Assembly: GCF_001423245.1 (NCBI RefSeq)
Contig: NZ_LMOH01000007.1
Coordinates: forward strand, 96,437 to 148,755
Length of the DNA stretch: 52,319 nucleotides
From: Aureimonas sp. Leaf324
GTDB taxonomy: Bacteria > Pseudomonadota > Alphaproteobacteria > Rhizobiales > Rhizobiaceae
Direction: 5' to 3'
A program made the position numbers and the translations under genes. Under the pieces are notes generated by a model that saw only the letters and a program-made list of their open reading frames with translations, had not been told where the DNA came from and searched no databases. The stretch's first letter is position 1, and every line of letters begins with the position of its first letter. Of this stretch, positions 30,146 to 39,321 are shown in pieces.

Positions 30146-31048
30146 ATGGCGATCATGACGCCGTACCAGATCGATGACGAGCGCTTCGAGGCGCTCACCC
30201 TCCTCAACGTCGAACTCGAGGTGCTGTTCGACGGCTGCCGCTGGGCCGAAGGGCCCGTCTGGTTCGCCGATGCCGGCCACCTCGTGTGGAGCGACATCCC
30301 GAACAACCGGATGATGCGTCACATCCCCGACGTCGGCACGTCGGTCTTCCGGCAGGGCTCGAACTTCTCGAACGGCAACACCCGCGACCGTCAGGGGCGG
30401 CTGATGTCCTGCGAGCACGGCACGCGCCGCGTGACACGCACCGAGATCGACGGCTCGATCACCGTGATCGCCGACATGTTCGAGGGCAAGCGTCTGAACT
30501 CGCCGAACGATCTCGTGGTGCGCTCGGACGGCTCCGTCTGGTTCACCGATCCGACCTACGGCATCATGGGCGACTACGAGGGCTCGCTCGCCGAACCCGA
30601 ACAGCCGGTGCGCGGCGTCTACCGGGTGGACGGGCAGAGCGGCGAGATCCGCCGGGTCGTCGACGATTTCCTCCAGCCGAACGGCCTCGCCTTCTCGCCG
30701 GACGAGAGCGTCCTCTACGTCGCCGATTCCGGCGCCAGCCACACCCACGGCGCGCCGACCCACATCCGCCGCTTCCGCGTCGAGGGCGAAACACTGACGG
30801 ACGACGGCGTCTTCTGCGTGATCGATGTCGGCGTCCCCGACGGCATCCGCGTCGATGCGGCCGGCAATCTCTGGTCGAGCGCCGCGGACGGGGTCCATTG
30901 CTTCGCGCCGGACGGCACGCGGCTCGGCAAGATCCTCGTGCCGCAGGTGGTGGCCAACCTCTGCTTCGGCGGTCCGCGGCGCAACCGCCTGTTCATTACC
31001 GCGACGCGCTCGCTCTATGCGATCTACGTCGGCGCGCGGGGCCAGTAA
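30146..31048 (+). CDS. SMP-30/gluconolactonase-type sugar lactonase
   Basis: The 300-residue protein is a six-bladed propeller of the SMP-30/LRE family. Seen are CRWAEGPVWF (metal-binding glutamate), NSPNDLVVRSDGSVWFTDPT with the conserved asparagine and aspartate, QPNGLAFSPDE and VPDGIRVDAAGNLW. These Ca2+/Zn2+ enzymes open aldonolactones to aldonic acids, or hydrolyse related esters. No signal peptide is seen, so it acts in the cytoplasm. It is the last gene of the importer operon, which points to oxidation of the imported sugar to a lactone and then an acid. No sugar dehydrogenase making the lactone lies in the operon. Confidence 0.9.
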   Translation: MAIMTPYQIDDERFEALTLLNVELEVLFDGCRWAEGPVWFADAGHLVWSDIPNNRMMRHIPDVGTSVFRQGSNFSNGNTRDRQGRLMSCEHGTRRVTRTEIDGSITVIADMFEGKRLNSPNDLVVRSDGSVWFTDPTYGIMGDYEGSLAEPEQPVRGVYRVDGQSGEIRRVVDDFLQPNGLAFSPDESVLYVADSGASHTHGAPTHIRRFRVEGETLTDDGVFCVIDVGVPDGIRVDAAGNLWSSAADGVHCFAPDGTRLGKILVPQVVANLCFGGPRRNRLFITATRSLYAIYVGARGQ

Positions 31049-31059
31049 GGCCCCTCACC

Positions 31060-33243
31060 TCAGAGGTAGCCGAGGATCCCGTTGGAGCCCGCGCTGTTTC
31101 CGAACAGCGACAGGATCGGCGACGATGCCGCGCTCGTATTCGCACTGTCGTAGAGCGACGAGAACCGGGTGATGAACTTGTCGAGCTTCTTGGGGTCCTG
31201 GAAGTCCTTGAAGTCGATCTTGGACTCCAGAAGCTTCGCCTGGCTCTCGATCGCCATGCCGGAGATGCCCGCCGGTAGGCCGAGCGCGGTCCGCGCGACC
31301 TCGAACAGCGCCTTGTCGGCGAGGATGCCGTAGGCCGACGTCACGTCCGGCGCCTTGCGCAGGAAGTAGAGGGCCAGCCGCGCGCCTTCGCTCTGCTGGC
31401 CGACCTGGGTTTCCATGGTCTGGAGCAGAAATTTGTTCTGCGTCGTCAGGAGCGTGAAGCCGCTCTGCGCGCCTTCCGCGTCCCGACGCACACGGCCGTC
31501 CGGCGTGAAGTTGAAGGCCGAGACGAGCTTGACGTATCGCTTGTCGGCCTTGGCGTTGGCGAAGCTCTTGGGGTCGGCAAGATCGCTCGTGAACAGCTTG
31601 CGCAGATCAGCGTCCGACAGCTTCTCGTCGGCGAGGCCATAGGCCTTCAAAGCGTACTTCATCGATTTCTTGTCGTCGATGAAATCGTCGAGCGTCCGCA
31701 TCTCGCCGACCGCCTTGAGGTAGGCCTGAGTGTCGGCCTTGATGATGTCCTTCTTGGCCGCGTTCACGTCCGTGCCGAAGGAGGTCGCGTAGAGCGTGCC
31801 CGTCGCGGTCTGCGAAGAGACCGACTGAACGAGGCGCTGCGTCGTCGGCTTGCCGTCGGCTCCGAAATTGAAGGCGGCGGCCAGCTTCTCGTAGCGCTCG
31901 TCCTTCAGCTTGCTGACGAAGCTGTTCGGATCGGACGGGTCGCTCATCAGGACCTGACGGAGCTTGAAGTTCGACTCCGTCGACGGATCGATATCGAAGG
32001 CCGTCAGTACGTAGTCGAGCGTCGCCCGCGTGCCGAGCGCATCGCGGTTGAGAAGGTCGTTGATCGACTTCATGTTCGAAAGCCGCGCCTCGAACGTCGC
32101 GGTGCGCAGCTTGTCGATGGCGACGTCGTCGGCGCGGTAGGCCTCGTAGAAGCCGGACTGCAGCCGGTCCATCGACCAGGACGACGCGAACACCGAAGTC
32201 GTCGGATTGCCGCCCGTATCGTAGGTGAACGCGGCGTTGAGAGCGGTCAGCCGGTCCTTGAGAAGACGCTGTTCGCTGGTGGTCGTCGGCATCGTCGATA
32301 GGGCGTTGGGCGTCGTCGACGTGTCGGCGTTCAGAACGTCCTTGATCTGCGAAGGCGTGACGCTCGTCGGATCGATGCCGAAGGCGGTCAGGACGTAGTC
32401 CAGAACCTGATCGTCCTGCGTCAGCGTCTGGGACGACGGGTTGGCGGTGAGCACGCTCTTCACGTAATTCGTCTTGTAGGCGGCCGCCTGCGGGCTGTTG
32501 CCGAAGCCCGTCTCGTCGAAATAGGTGGCGGCCATGTCGGCGAGCGCCGACGCGATCTGCGGTGGCGAGGCGAAGAGGCCGGTGTTCGGCGAGCCGACGG
32601 ACTGAAACTGGAAGCGGCCCTGCAGGTCGCGCAGCTTGGCGTTGGTCGAGCCGGACGCCCCGGTCGTCAGGGCATCCGAGAGCGTCGCTTTGAGCGCCGT
32701 CTGGTCGGCGGCGTCCGGATCCAGCCCCGCCACTTTCGCGACGACGCGCAGCATCGTCGGATCGTTCAGGAGATCGGCGACCGACGTGACCGTCGCGATC
32801 TTCTGGTTGTAGAGGTCGACGACTTCGCCGGCCTTGTTCGCCGCGCGCACCCGGTGCTCGCTATAGGCTTCGGTGACGAGTTCGGTCTGAGCCGCTGTCT
32901 GGACCGCAGCCTTGCTGGCGGAGCCGAACTGGAAGGCGGCGGCAAAGTCCCGGTAGCGCTTGTCGACGAGCTTGTTGGCGAAACTGTCGGTCCGCGACAG
33001 GTCGCTTTCCAGCACCTTGCGCATCAGGCCCTTGGACTGGATCTGGTCCTCGAGGCCGTAGGCCTTCATCGCATAGGAATAGAGGCGTTGGTCCTTCAAG
33101 AGGTCGTCCGGCGACTTCACCTTGCCGATGTTCGCCTTGTAGTAGTCCGCGTCGCGCTGGACCGAGGCCTGGCTGGCGATGCGAGCCAGCGACTTGGCCA
33201 TGTCGGCGCTGTAGAGGCGGTAGTTCATCAGGGTCGAAAGCAC
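31060..33243 (-). CDS. DUF1217-type repeat protein of the flagellar locus
   Basis: The 727-residue protein has no signal peptide or membrane segment. I see about six copies of a 90-110-residue unit, each with a D-D-L/F-L start, an aromatic YALKAYGL-like helix, LRKVLxSDLxDPxSF, and a closing RYxxLxxAFxF. The first is near residue 40 and the last near 610; two units are degenerate. DUF1217 proteins occur in rhizobial flagellar clusters and have no firmly known role. The start is GTG 33243 after AAAGG; ATG at 33228 is an alternative. It is the last gene of the flagellar run and ends 11 bases from the convergent lactonase. Confidence 0.8.
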   Translation of the reverse strand: MLSTLMNYRLYSADMAKSLARIASQASVQRDADYYKANIGKVKSPDDLLKDQRLYSYAMKAYGLEDQIQSKGLMRKVLESDLSRTDSFANKLVDKRYRDFAAAFQFGSASKAAVQTAAQTELVTEAYSEHRVRAANKAGEVVDLYNQKIATVTSVADLLNDPTMLRVVAKVAGLDPDAADQTALKATLSDALTTGASGSTNAKLRDLQGRFQFQSVGSPNTGLFASPPQIASALADMAATYFDETGFGNSPQAAAYKTNYVKSVLTANPSSQTLTQDDQVLDYVLTAFGIDPTSVTPSQIKDVLNADTSTTPNALSTMPTTTSEQRLLKDRLTALNAAFTYDTGGNPTTSVFASSWSMDRLQSGFYEAYRADDVAIDKLRTATFEARLSNMKSINDLLNRDALGTRATLDYVLTAFDIDPSTESNFKLRQVLMSDPSDPNSFVSKLKDERYEKLAAAFNFGADGKPTTQRLVQSVSSQTATGTLYATSFGTDVNAAKKDIIKADTQAYLKAVGEMRTLDDFIDDKKSMKYALKAYGLADEKLSDADLRKLFTSDLADPKSFANAKADKRYVKLVSAFNFTPDGRVRRDAEGAQSGFTLLTTQNKFLLQTMETQVGQQSEGARLALYFLRKAPDVTSAYGILADKALFEVARTALGLPAGISGMAIESQAKLLESKIDFKDFQDPKKLDKFITRFSSLYDSANTSAASSPILSLFGNSAGSNGILGYL

Positions 33244-33336
33244 GGCACCAGCCTTTGTCGAGCGCGCCAGCTCCGGCGCGGGACATTCGCGCCATTCTCG
33301 CGCGCCATGATGAACCGACCGTAAAGACCGGGCGGC

Positions 33337-33810
33337 CTACTTGTTCTTGAGGACTTCGCCGCCCAGCTGATTCTTGGGCAGGAAGTCGAACTGGTCGATC
33401 ATCACGTCCTCGACCACCGGCTTGCCGTACTTGGTGTTGACGTTGTCCTTCAGCTCCGCCAGCAACGCGGGCAGGTCGTATCGCTCCGGGTTCTTGAAGT
33501 CGAAGTTGGTGACCGAGTAGACCGACTTGAACGCCTGATCGAGGATGATGGGCTCGGGCGGCACAGCCAGCGCCGCCGCCGTCTTTCCGTCGATCGTATA
33601 GACGAAGCGGGCCAGGACGTAGCCCTGAATCGCGTTCTCGGCGATGATCGGCACCGCGATCGTATCGGTCTTCTTGTAGTCCAGCCCCTCGAAATAGTTG
33701 GCCGGCGGCGGCGCCTCCGGCGGTGCGCCGGCCGCCATCGTGGCGACGGCATAGCCCGTCCCCAAGGTGACGAGGCAAACCCAGATGCCGATGCCGAGGA
33801 TCTTGATCAT
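33337..33810 (-). CDS. Single-pass flagellar-locus protein with FliL-like layout
   Basis: The 157-residue protein has one N-terminal membrane segment (about residues 3-26, IKILGIGIWVCLVTLGTGYA) and an otherwise soluble, presumably periplasmic domain. The domain contains a YTIDGKTAAALAVPPEP stretch and a C-terminal EDVMIDQFDFL. This layout, with a short regular beta-rich domain, resembles FliL, but I do not see a firm FliL motif. The ATG overlaps the stop codon of the flgN-like gene (ATGA), so it belongs to the flagellar operon. Function is otherwise unknown. Confidence 0.65.
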   Translation of the reverse strand: MIKILGIGIWVCLVTLGTGYAVATMAAGAPPEAPPPANYFEGLDYKKTDTIAVPIIAENAIQGYVLARFVYTIDGKTAAALAVPPEPIILDQAFKSVYSVTNFDFKNPERYDLPALLAELKDNVNTKYGKPVVEDVMIDQFDFLPKNQLGGEVLKNK

Positions 33811-34160
33811 CCGTTCCGCCTGCCGCCGTTCTGGGGCGCGACATAGGTGCCGTCGGACTCGGCTTCGGCGATCGCGCGCGTGATGAGACCGGCCACCTCG
33901 GCCGTGGCTTCCATATGAAGCTCGAGGAGACGGCTGTTGTCGTCGAGGCGCTCGCGCAGCACGGTGAGGCGCGTACGCAGGCCGTCGCTGACGCGGTCCG
34001 GCTCGATGCCCCGCGAGATGCGGGTCAGTTCCAGGAGACTCTGGTTCTTGCGGTGGCTGATATCCCCCAGCCCCGTGTGGTCGCCGGCCTGCAGCGCCAT
34101 CATCTCCCCGGCGATGACAGCTTCGAGTCTGTTGATCGCCTGCGTCAGAACCGCTTCCAA
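33807..34160 (-). CDS. flgN: FlgN-like flagellar export chaperone
   Basis: The 117-residue, all-helical protein (AINRLEAVIAGEMMALQAGD, ISHRKNQSLLELTRI, then a long helix) fits the FlgN family, which chaperones the hook-junction proteins FlgK and FlgL before export. I place the start at TTG 34160, after an AAAAGGG at about eight bases; no ATG lies near, and the helical domain begins at once. The start is the least certain in this cluster. It follows flgJ and overlaps the next gene by four bases. Confidence 0.65.
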   Translation of the reverse strand: MEAVLTQAINRLEAVIAGEMMALQAGDHTGLGDISHRKNQSLLELTRISRGIEPDRVSDGLRTRLTVLRERLDDNSRLLELHMEATAEVAGLITRAIAEAESDGTYVAPQNGGRRNG

Positions 34161-34231
34161 TGCCTCAACCCTTTTCAGATGCGGACGAGCCGCTTGTGTT
34201 TCGTTGCCGGGGGCTCCCAACCCCCGGATCG

Positions 34232-34666
34232 TCAGGCCTTCGTCTTGGCGACGCCTGGGGCGTCGGCCCCGTCCCGACCGTCCTTTTCCAGCATCTTGGC
34301 AATGCCGACTCCGCCGGCCTTGGCCATCTCGTCGCCGATCCGCTCGGCCAGCATCGAGCGCCAGATATTGCCGGCCGTACCAGTGCCGAAGAACGAGGTG
34401 TTCTTCGACGGCAGCATGCTTTCGACGAAGCTGCGCAGCACGAAGGCCTCGAACTTCTGCAGGGGCTTCATCTCGGCGCTGCGCGAGCTCTGGTGGTGAA
34501 AGTTCACCTCGTCCAGCGTCGCGTCGGCGGACACGGGCGCAGCCTGCATGGCCGCCTCGAAGGCTTGAGCCTGCGCTCCCGCGTCGACCTTGCGCGTTCC
34601 GGCCGACGGCGCGGACTGGTCCGCGCGCGAGGCCGGCAGCGGGCCCGCGAGGGGTGAAACGGTCAT
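34232..34666 (-). CDS. flgJ: Rod-binding protein FlgJ/CheL type, without muramidase domain
   Basis: The 144-residue protein contains the rod-binding domain of FlgJ (about 68-130: LQKFEAFVLRSFVESMLPSK, then GNIWRSMLAERIGDEMAKAG). The C-terminal peptidoglycan hydrolase of the enterobacterial protein is absent, as usual in alphaproteobacteria where the gene is often called cheL. It would cap rod assembly in the periplasm. ATG 34666 has no obvious ribosome site; a TTG three codons upstream is an alternative. Confidence 0.82.
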   Translation of the reverse strand: MTVSPLAGPLPASRADQSAPSAGTRKVDAGAQAQAFEAAMQAAPVSADATLDEVNFHHQSSRSAEMKPLQKFEAFVLRSFVESMLPSKNTSFFGTGTAGNIWRSMLAERIGDEMAKAGGVGIAKMLEKDGRDGADAPGVAKTKA

Positions 34667-34749
34667 GGAGGACAATCCCGGAGTTCGATCGCGCCGCGAC
34701 ACCTCGTTCGGTGCCGCGATCGGCTGATACGATTCGTAGACCAGTCCAC

Positions 34750-35154
34750 TTATTCGAAACTTGCGGCCCGTGCGGCGAGATGGTCTTCGAGGGCGAGCAG
34801 CAGCTCGGAGCGCTCCGTGGCGGCGCGCTCGGTCGCCTCGGCTTTCTCGGCCGCACGCTCGATGCGCTTCTCGGTCGCCTGCGCCTGTCGCACCTTCTCG
34901 CGCGCCAAGGCTTCCTTCGCCTGCGTCTCGCGCAGAACGACGTCGTTGCGGCGAAGCGCGGCGGCCTTGCCCTCGAGGAACAGGCCCTGCATCAGGGACT
35001 GCGAACCGAGCGTCTCCAGAAGCTCTCGCTCGTTCTCGAGGAGACGCGTCTCCTCGCGCACCAGCTCGCCGAGCCGCCACTCTTCCAGCTGGCGCATCTT
35101 CTCCTGCACGTCCCGCACGCGCGCGAGGCGCGCGGCCCGGCTTTGTCCGCTCAT
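34750..35154 (-). CDS. FliJ-like coiled-coil export protein
   Basis: The 134-residue protein is nearly all charged heptads (RLARVRDVQEKMRQLEEWRL through ERAATERSELLLAL), like FliJ, the stalk-like component of the export ATPase complex. It lies between fliR and flgJ, a place where rhizobia carry a FliJ-like gene. The ATG overlaps the fliR stop codon (ATGA). Sequence alone cannot separate FliJ from other short coiled-coil proteins. Confidence 0.65.
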   Translation of the reverse strand: MSGQSRAARLARVRDVQEKMRQLEEWRLGELVREETRLLENERELLETLGSQSLMQGLFLEGKAAALRRNDVVLRETQAKEALAREKVRQAQATEKRIERAAEKAEATERAATERSELLLALEDHLAARAASFE

Positions 35155-35906
35155 CCGTTCAGCACCCAGTTGCGGAAGCCCTCGATGAACAGCGTCAGGT
35201 AGTCGCCGATCGAGAAGCCGAGGAGAATGAGCCCGCCCGCCAGAACGAAGGGCAGCGAGATGAAGTAGATCGGGATCTGCGGCGTCATCTTGTTGGCGAG
35301 ACCGACCGCGAAGTTGACGATCACGGCATAGACGACGAAGGGGCTCGCGATCCGCAGGCAGAGGTGGAAGGTCTCGTCGAGATTGTCGACGAGCGAGGCC
35401 AGCCCCGAGCGGATCGAGAAGCCGAGCTCAACCGGCATCGCGCGATAGGACGCCAGAAGCGCCTGCACGATCTCGGCATGCAGGTTCAACGAGAAGATGA
35501 GGACGGTCGCGGTCAGCGTGATCAAGGACACCAGCGCGGGGTCCGCCTCGTGCCCCTCGATGGGCACGCCGAGCGTCTGACCCATGCCGATCGCGTTGGC
35601 GATGACGCTGCCGGAAAACTGCAGCGCGATCATGAAGACGCGTCCGAGAAGACCGATCAGGAGCCCGTTCAGGAGTTCGCTGAACATCATCGCGATGCGC
35701 ATGTCGTCGGACGCGCCGCGCACGAGCGGCATGATGTCCGGCAGGAGCCGCGGCGCCACCGCGAAGGCGATCGCCACCGCCACGAACAGGCGGACCTGTG
35801 CGGGGATGCGCATGGAGGAGAAGCCCGGCAGCACCATCAGGCACGAACCGATCCGGCAGAAGACCAGAAAGGCCGACAAGACGAGGACTTCGATCTCCGG
35901 CGTCAC
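35151..35906 (-). CDS. fliR: Flagellar export gate protein FliR
   Basis: The 251-residue membrane protein has about six hydrophobic segments ([20 protein letters not shown] at 7-26 onwards) and the FliR motifs [20 protein letters not shown] and [12 protein letters not shown]. With FliP and FliQ it builds the export channel under the basal body. The start is GTG 35906, overlapping the flhA stop codon (GTGA); the ORF upstream of it is out of family. Confidence 0.93.
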   Translation of the reverse strand: MTPEIEVLVLSAFLVFCRIGSCLMVLPGFSSMRIPAQVRLFVAVAIAFAVAPRLLPDIMPLVRGASDDMRIAMMFSELLNGLLIGLLGRVFMIALQFSGSVIANAIGMGQTLGVPIEGHEADPALVSLITLTATVLIFSLNLHAEIVQALLASYRAMPVELGFSIRSGLASLVDNLDETFHLCLRIASPFVVYAVIVNFAVGLANKMTPQIPIYFISLPFVLAGGLILLGFSIGDYLTLFIEGFRNWVLNG

Positions 35907-38005
35907 GCGATCGACCCGAGCGCCTTGATGTCGACGCCGCGCGCGATCTCGAGGTGCGACAGGACCGGCAGGTTGACGAAGATCCGCTCGATCATCATCC
36001 GAACATAGGGGCGCGCGTCGGGCGAGGCGACGAGGACGAAGTTCTCGCCCTGGTCGGTCTTCTCGCGGATCACCTTCGAGGCTTCCGTCGCGAACTGCTC
36101 GACGAGGCGCGGGTCGATGTCGAACTCGATGACGTCGCCCTTGGCGTCGCGCTTGAGAGCCTGATGGAACGCGAGGTCCCAGCGGTTGCCGAGGCGCAGG
36201 ACGCCGAGCTGCCCGTTGTGCAGAAGGTCGCCGCAAATCTGCTGGGCCATGCGGGTGCGCACGTGTTCCACGATCTTCTCCGACCGCCGGACATGCGGCG
36301 CGATTTCGGCGATGGCTTCGAGGATCAGCGTGAGGTTGCGGATCGAGACGCGCTCGGCAAGGAGGAGCTTCAGGACGGCCTGCAGGCCGGAGTAGCTCAT
36401 GTGGGTCGGCACGATCTCCTCGATCAGCCGCTTGTATTCCGGCTCCAGCCGGTCGAGCAGCGAGCGCATGTCCTTGTAGGACAGGAGATGCGCGAGGTTG
36501 TTGCGCATCACCTCCGAGAGGTGCGTCAGGATGATCGACAGCGTGTCGACGGGCTCGAAGCCGGCGCGACGGGCGGACGAGGCGAAGGTCTCCGAGATCC
36601 AGGCCGCGCGCAGGCCGAAGGCCGGCTCCTTCGTCAGGTCGTGCGGCATGTCGGGCGCGGGCGCGTCGCCGAGCACGATCAGGAGGTCGCCGAGGCGCAC
36701 CTCCTGCGTCGCCACGGTCGTGCCGTGCACCTTGATCGCATAGGCCTTGCCGCCGATCGACAGGTCGTCCGACAGCTTGATCTCGGGGATCACGAAGCCG
36801 TAGCGCGAGGCGAAGCGGCGGCGCATCTTGCCGACGCGGTTGGCCAGCTCGTCGCGCGAGAAGGACAGGTGCGCGGCGACCTGCTTGCCGAGGACCAGCT
36901 CGACCTCGATGATGCGCAGCGACTCCTTGACCGACTGGCGCTCGGCCTCCACGGCCTGGGCCTCCTGCTCGCGCTTGGCGACCTGCACCTTCTCCGCTTC
37001 CGTCGCGCGGCGACGCGGGATGACATAGGCGATCGTGCCGAGAAGGACGGCGACGATCGCAAAGGGCATGAACGGCAGGCCGGGCAGCAGCGACAGGACG
37101 AAGAGCAGCGCAGCGGCCACCATCAGCGCGCGCGGGTAGTGCCCGAGCTGCATCATGATGGCGGTTTCGGCCGCACCCCGCGTTCCGCCCTTCGACACCA
37201 GAAGGCCGGCGGCGAGCGAGACGACGAGCGCCGGGATCTGCGTGACGAGACCGTCGCCGACCGACAGCTTGACGAAGACGTCGGCCGCGTGGCCGGCGTC
37301 CATTCCGTGGCGCGTGACGCCGATGATGATGCCGCCGAAGATGTTGACGGCGGTGATGATGAGGCCGGCGATGGCGTCGCCGCGCACGAACTTCGAGGCA
37401 CCGTCCATCGAACCGAAGAAGGAGCTTTCCTCCTCCAGCTCGCGGCGGCGGGTCTGCGCCTGCTTCTCGTCGATGAGGCCGGCCGAAAGATCGGCGTCGA
37501 TCGCCATCTGCTTGCCGGGGATGGCATCGAGGGTGAAGCGCGCGCCGACCTCTGCGATACGCGTCGCACCCTTGGTGATGACGAGGAAGTTGACGGTGAT
37601 GAGGATGATGAAGACGACGATGCCGATGACGAAGTCGCCGCCCATGACGAACTGGGAGAAGCCGCCGATGACGTAACCGGCCGCGTTGTGGCCCTCGTCG
37701 CCGTGGCTGAGGATGACGCGCGTCGTCGCGATGTTCAGAGACAGGCGCAGCATAGTCGCCAGCAGCAGAACCGTCGGGAAGGCCGAGAAATCGAGCGGCT
37801 TCTCGATCCAGAGCGCCACCATCAAGATCAGGATCGACAGCGCGATCGACACCACGAGGCCGATGTCGATCAGAAACGCCGGGATCGGGACGAACAGCAC
37901 CGCGAGGATCGCGACGATGCCGAGCGCGAAGCCGATGTCGCGCATGCTGGCGCGCGGCGGCAAAGCTGATGAGGGAATCTTGAGGGTGTCGACGGCCATG
38001 CGCAT
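35903..38005 (-). CDS. flhA: Flagellar export gate protein FlhA
   Basis: The 700-residue protein has an N-terminal half of about eight membrane segments, the FHIPEP-type loop, and a large cytoplasmic C-terminal domain forming the nonameric export ring. [20 protein letters not shown] and the [20 protein letters not shown] region are diagnostic. ATG 38005 follows AGGA; an ATG two codons later is the alternative. A terminator precedes the gene, so it may start a new transcription unit. Confidence 0.95.
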   Translation of the reverse strand: MRMAVDTLKIPSSALPPRASMRDIGFALGIVAILAVLFVPIPAFLIDIGLVVSIALSILILMVALWIEKPLDFSAFPTVLLLATMLRLSLNIATTRVILSHGDEGHNAAGYVIGGFSQFVMGGDFVIGIVVFIILITVNFLVITKGATRIAEVGARFTLDAIPGKQMAIDADLSAGLIDEKQAQTRRRELEEESSFFGSMDGASKFVRGDAIAGLIITAVNIFGGIIIGVTRHGMDAGHAADVFVKLSVGDGLVTQIPALVVSLAAGLLVSKGGTRGAAETAIMMQLGHYPRALMVAAALLFVLSLLPGLPFMPFAIVAVLLGTIAYVIPRRRATEAEKVQVAKREQEAQAVEAERQSVKESLRIIEVELVLGKQVAAHLSFSRDELANRVGKMRRRFASRYGFVIPEIKLSDDLSIGGKAYAIKVHGTTVATQEVRLGDLLIVLGDAPAPDMPHDLTKEPAFGLRAAWISETFASSARRAGFEPVDTLSIILTHLSEVMRNNLAHLLSYKDMRSLLDRLEPEYKRLIEEIVPTHMSYSGLQAVLKLLLAERVSIRNLTLILEAIAEIAPHVRRSEKIVEHVRTRMAQQICGDLLHNGQLGVLRLGNRWDLAFHQALKRDAKGDVIEFDIDPRLVEQFATEASKVIREKTDQGENFVLVASPDARPYVRMMIERIFVNLPVLSHLEIARGVDIKALGSIA

Positions 38006-38109
38006 CGGTCCTGGACGGCTGGCCGGGCGCGTGGCGCGGACAGCGGGATCGTTAACGCTTTCTTGCCATTTCGATCTGGAGCCGGGCTGGCGCGGGCCGG
38101 AAAAGCAGG

Positions 38110-38143
38110 AAAGGCCCGAGCCGGTCGGGGCTCGGGCCTTTCG
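38110..38143. terminator. Intrinsic terminator between fliQ and flhA
   Basis: AAAGGCCCGAGCC (38110-38122) and GGCTCGGGCCTTT (38129-38141) are perfect arms around a six-base loop. Read on the minus strand the stem ends in CTTT after fliQ. It divides the flagellar run into an upstream (flgE to fliQ) and a downstream (flhA to DUF1217) unit. Confidence 0.8.
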
Positions 38144-38176
38144 GAGGCGATGACGGAGGGAGCGCCGGAGGCGGCG

Positions 38177-38443
38177 TCAGTAGCCGTGTTCGATGCGGGC
38201 GAAGGCTTCCTGCGTGAAGGCGTAGACCTGCGCGCCGGTGAAGGAGGCGGTGAAGGCGATGATGACGAAGATCGCGAGGATCTTCGGCACGAAGGTCAGC
38301 GTGACCTCCTGGATCTGCGTCAGCGCCTGGAAGAGCGCGATCACGATGCCGACCAGCATGGCGCCGCCGACCGCGGGCCCGCAGGCGGCGACCACGGTCC
38401 AGATCGCGGACTGGACGATGTCGATGGCGTCGGCCTCGTTCAT
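38177..38443 (-). CDS. fliQ: Flagellar export channel protein FliQ
   Basis: The 88-residue protein has the two-hairpin membrane layout of FliQ, with VVAACGPAVGGAMLVGIVIA and FQALTQIQEVTLTFVPKILA, the latter being the family signature. It encircles FliP/FliR in the export gate. ATG 38443 lies one base after the flgD stop codon. Confidence 0.95.
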   Translation of the reverse strand: MNEADAIDIVQSAIWTVVAACGPAVGGAMLVGIVIALFQALTQIQEVTLTFVPKILAIFVIIAFTASFTGAQVYAFTQEAFARIEHGY

Positions 38444-38444
38444 G

Positions 38445-38864
38445 CTATTCGACCTTGATGCCGGCTTCGAGAAGCACGAGCTTGCCGTCGGCGAGCGTGG
38501 CGACCGCGCCGTCGCTCGCGACCTGGATCGACTTGACGACGCCGCTGACCGACCCGTCGCCGGTGGTGACGGTGCGCCCGATCAGGTTGTTGGCCTGCGT
38601 CAGCGTCGAGAGCGTCGTCATCGCCTCGAGCTTCTGGTTCAGCTTGATCGACTGCTCGACGTTCGAGAACGAGGCGAGCTGGCTCATCTGCTGGGTCGGA
38701 TCGGTCGGGTTCGTCGGGTCCTGGTTCTTCATCTGGGCGACGAGGAGCTTCAGGAAGGCGTCATAGTCGAGACCGGTCTTCATCTCGCTGGAGACGTTGC
38801 CGGAGGACTTCGTCGCGGCGGCCGTGGTGGCGGCGCTCGTGGTGACGTTGGAGACGGTGGACAT
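38445..38864 (-). CDS. flgD: Hook-capping scaffold protein FlgD
   Basis: The 139-residue protein contains the FlgD N-terminal core, YDAFLKLLVAQMKNQDPTNP followed by DPTQQMSQLASFSNVEQSIK. It is short compared with enterobacterial FlgD (about 230 residues) and lacks most of the C-terminal Ig/tudor part, as in rhizobial homologues. It caps the growing hook during FlgE assembly. Confidence 0.93.
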   Translation of the reverse strand: MSTVSNVTTSAATTAAATKSSGNVSSEMKTGLDYDAFLKLLVAQMKNQDPTNPTDPTQQMSQLASFSNVEQSIKLNQKLEAMTTLSTLTQANNLIGRTVTTGDGSVSGVVKSIQVASDGAVATLADGKLVLLEAGIKVE

Positions 38865-38866
38865 GA

Positions 38867-39319
38867 CTATCGGGCTCCCATGGCGACGACCGGGCGGGCG
38901 ATCACCTTGATATCTGGCATGACGACGCCTTCGCCCTTCATCACCAGCTCCTCGAGCGGAAGCAGCGAACGCAGCCGCTTCAATCCTTCGAAGTTGCGCT
39001 CGCGATGGACGAGGTCGACCACGTCCTGGATGCCGGAGCGAATCTCGACCGACGAGAACGCGGCCAGCAGCGAGGGGTAGGTGCGGTCGAAGAGCGCCCG
39101 CGCCTCGGCGGCGCCGGCGGGGTCGATCAGCATCAGCTGGATGACGAAGTAGAGCTGGCGAAGCGGCGTCGTTGCGTCGTCGGCCTGCATCACGTGGCTT
39201 TCCAGAAGGAAGGTCACGTCGTTCATGAATTCGAGATGCGTCTTGCGATCGACGCGCATCACCGCGCCGTTGACGAAGATCCGTTCTCCGGCACGCAGCG
39301 TGATCCGAAGCGTGGACAT
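38867..39319 (-). CDS. flbT: Flagellin post-transcriptional regulator FlbT
   Basis: The 150-residue protein begins STLRITLRAGERIFVNGAVM and contains RKTHLEFMNDVTFLLESHVM, both typical of FlbT. In alphaproteobacteria FlbT acts on flagellin mRNA, with FlaF as partner or antagonist. ATG 39319 lies two bases after the flaF stop codon; the longer frame upstream is unmatched. Confidence 0.93.
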   Translation of the reverse strand: MSTLRITLRAGERIFVNGAVMRVDRKTHLEFMNDVTFLLESHVMQADDATTPLRQLYFVIQLMLIDPAGAAEARALFDRTYPSLLAAFSSVEIRSGIQDVVDLVHRERNFEGLKRLRSLLPLEELVMKGEGVVMPDIKVIARPVVAMGAR

Positions 39320-39321
39320 CG

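Noticed and set aside
35798-37969. 723-codon open frame opposite flhA
   Set aside because: Composition is Arg/Asp/His-rich low complexity, fully covered by the well-supported flhA gene.
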